DNA from: Vigna angularis
Taxonomy: Eukaryota; Streptophyta; Magnoliopsida; Fabales; Fabaceae
Length of the DNA: 64,000 nucleotides
Assembly (NCBI RefSeq): GCF_016808095.1
Contig: NC_068979.1
Location: 30,151,960-30,215,959 of the forward strand
Direction: 5' to 3'
Positions 61,884-64,000 of this stretch are shown one piece after another. Within the stretch, counting starts at the first letter, position 1, and each line of letters starts with the position of its first letter. The notes beneath the pieces are model-generated. The model did not search any database and was not told where the DNA came from. It saw only the letters and a program-made list of their open reading frames with translations. A program made the translations under genes and the position numbers.

Positions 61884-63288
61884 GACTAAATTTTAGTTCA
61901 TTATGCGTATAAGTTTCAAAAGAAATATAAAAGGAAAAAAAGAAGAAGAAAAGAAAGAGGATGTGATAAATATAAACAATGATGTGATAGAAAATGAAAG
62001 TAAAGATAAAAATAAAAGGAAGAAAAAAATAAATTAATGGAGTGTATAATAATAAGAGTTCATTAATTAAGTAACAAAAGTTGGAATGTTGATTAGGAAT
62101 AATTTCTTTAAAGAAAAGTAATGAACGTAGTGAAGCTTTTGAATTTATTGGTCGATTAGTATATCTCATTATTCATAAATAAGATATAAAATTAAAATAT
62201 GCTTTTAGTGTAACCGAATCTTTATAAATATCCATATATTTTACTTTTGATGTTAAAATACAAAAAATATCAAATAAATATTTAATATAAAACGAAACAC
62301 TGAGAAAAGAGCCAGTTTTTCAACCAACTAAATGAATTGTAAGAAACAAATATTATTTAGAGATTAAAATCAAATAATATTAACCACAGTTGTTTCTATA
62401 TTATTATCTTTGTGAAACACGATCGTGCAGATAAAGTTCACTTTAAAAAAAAATCAATATTTATTACTTTCTTTAACAATAACCATATGGTAGTATATGT
62501 ATCTGTGTTACAAATTACTGGAAATCCAAATGAATTTATAATTTAAATATTTATTTTGGTCTGACCTCAAAGGATACTTCAATATGAATATTTATAATTT
62601 TTCTTTTTTAGAAAAACTATAAAATTTATTTTTCTAACCATTTTATCTAGTAAGATGTGTCAAATGAATATGAATACAATCATATAATTATCGAATTAAC
62701 AAAATATTCTTTAAATATGAAATTTTTTACATCAATTATAGATAATAATCAGTTATATGATATATATAAAATTAAAAATTAATTTTACAAAAACTATTTT
62801 ATCAAATAAGGTTTATATTTGTTTATATACTATAAATTGATCTTATTTTTAGTCGATGTCTAATTTTTAATCGAAAAAAATAGATTACCTGGTTTGGAGT
62901 GGAACAAGAGAGAATGTTGAGAGTGAAAGGGGTGTGCCTTGAGAGTGGGAGGAGCCAAGGCACAGAAATCATGCATCTGAAACTCACATTGTTGGCAAAC
63001 AAACCTCTTTCCGGAGCCATATTCTTTGCAGCCTACACAGTTGAAGAGGTCAGGGAGATCCACCATTGAAAGAGGGTGCTGAGGATGGCTGAAGTGAACA
63101 ATTTCCTCTCCAAATATCAGCTGTGGAGAGGTTGGAAACTCCACAGCCGGAGGAGGTGAATTTTTTGTCACAAACCCTGTCGAATATTGCTCACTGGGTG
63201 CTGTGAATTGGTGCTTTTCCATTTCTGATGAACACTTTTCAAGCCTATAGCTTTTGCTTTTCTTCACTTGCCTCAGACTCTTCATCAT
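60638..63288 (-). CDS. DC1 (C1-like zinc finger) domain protein
   Basis: Two minus-strand exons, 63288-62889 and 61146-60638, joined in phase (LLFHSKPG|KSGMGGKVKCDVCG), give 302 aa. A second possible start, MEKHQFTAPS at 63222, would give 280 aa. Three C1-like units are visible: HFSHPQHPLS then CVGCKEYGSGKRFVCQQCEF with HDFCA; HPFHSQHSLLFHS then CDVCGKPTKGFAFLCTACAF with HPCCA; and HPHTLKILP then CAECKKRRSGKVYRCTVCDY with HAACA. Each has the Cys/His spacing of the plant DC1 motif, predicted to bind two zinc ions. The C-terminal tail (AAAARVASQVVIEFIGGLVE) is small-residue rich and amphipathic. DC1 proteins are plant-expanded, and some are linked to stress and hormone responses; the role here is unknown. 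Exon 2 is strikingly GC-rich compared with its surroundings, which opens long spurious frames on both strands. Confidence 0.88.
61147..62888 (-). other. 1.74-kb intron of the DC1 gene
   Basis: Very AT-rich, with an (AT)n tract at 61846-61880. Near its 5' splice site (62817-62870, minus strand) is GACTAAAAATAAGATCAATT, resembling the TRIM-family LTR start, so an old LTR fragment probably sits there. Confidence 0.6.
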
Positions 63289-64000
63289 CACAAATTGCTG
63301 CTGATGATTATAACCCTCTTTCTCTTCGATTTGGTGAGTGGTGCATAGCAAATGGCCACTCCTATATGTATAAATTTGGCTACGAAAAGGTTGTTGCACT
63401 GTTCATGTCTTTGGAAAATTAAAGACCTAATTGTTGAAATTAAGAAGATGCGATGCATCAAAGCATCTTGCATGTGTGTGAGACATGAATTTATTGTGTA
63501 TGGAAAAGTACTATATATTAACCTTTTTGTTTGTGCACGATGCTTGGTTCTTTTGCCACCTTGTGCTACCCTGTAACTTGTACTCTTTTTCTTCTCTCTA
63601 TGGACCTCGCCAATTAATGCTTATCTGTTCAAATATTATGTCTGCTCGTTTAAGGGTTGTTTTTCCTTTTGGAAAAAAATATATAAAAAAAACATTGTCG
63701 TATGATAGACTGAATTCAAGTCTTAATTAAGAAAAAATAGTTATATAATTTTCGCGACTGATAAACTATTTTATTTTATATTCTATTTTGTTTCAATATG
63801 GATCCAATGAATAATATCAATTCTCGGATAACTTGTTTCATGTTGTTTCTATCTCTTGTTTATTTGCTCTTTCAGGTGTTTTGTATGTTCAAAATCACTC
63901 TAATGATATCTACTGAAGGTACTTCGATGCTAAAAGTGACTGACAGAAAAAGTATTAAATGCGATATTACATGTCTATGAACAACCATACCTTATATAAT
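63289..64000. other. Promoter side of the DC1 gene
   Basis: 5' flank of the minus-strand DC1 gene. A longer in-frame start at 63399 is possible, but the sequence there is less protein-like. No other gene is supported. Confidence 0.35.

Noticed and set aside
61810..62169. 119-codon minus-strand frame
   Set aside because: Low-complexity Phe/Ile/Tyr translation over an (AT)n tract within the DC1 intron.

Overview
The window is nuclear DNA from a flowering plant, most likely a legume of the bean/cowpea/soybean group. The reasons are AT-rich intergenic DNA, GT-AG introns, six plant-type genes and legume-like transposon termini. The legume placement is inference from family resemblance, not from a search.

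Genes, in order: (1) a BUBR1/MAD3-type spindle-checkpoint gene on the minus strand (664-4273, 11 coding exons, 384 aa); (2) a CYP71D-type cytochrome P450 on the plus strand (10062-11707), broken by one in-frame stop ahead of the haem-binding loop; (3) a proton-pump-interactor-like gene (28685-34340, 8 coding exons, about 1,499 aa) whose N-terminal half carries about 39 copies of an 11-residue acidic repeat; (4) an SPL14/SPL1-type SBP-box transcription factor (46415-51376, 9 coding exons, 1,011 aa); (5) a PLS-DYW pentatricopeptide-repeat protein like Arabidopsis At5g13230 (55441-58592, one intron, 816 aa); (6) a DC1 (C1-like zinc finger) protein on the minus strand (60638-63288, two exons). They are unrelated single genes and I see no pathway linking them.

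The rest is intergenic DNA with many mobile elements. Upstream of BUBR1 lies a decayed inverted duplication whose far arm holds the first 18 codons of BUBR1 in opposite orientation. A TRIM-like mini-retrotransposon abuts that copy, and near the centre sits a 1,203-bp Mutator-like element with perfect 9-bp target duplications that has captured part of an RER1 gene (a Pack-MULE). Two long LTR units of one family (17725-21173 and 37541-41021), each with its own 5-bp target duplication, lie in opposite orientations on either side of the PPI-like gene. The second is inserted inside a CACTA-like element. Two 190-bp palindromic MITEs (22391 and 53427), other TRIM/LTR remnants, a Ty1-copia fragment, a 149-bp tandem repeat and several (TA)n tracts fill much of the remainder.

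I found no CRISPR array, operon, tRNA or rRNA gene, and no clearly new molecular system. The best candidates for follow-up are the repeat-expanded PPI-like protein, the RER1 Pack-MULE, the inverted BUBR1 promoter duplication and the single-stop P450. Exon borders were placed by hand from GT-AG sites, reading phase and family similarity.
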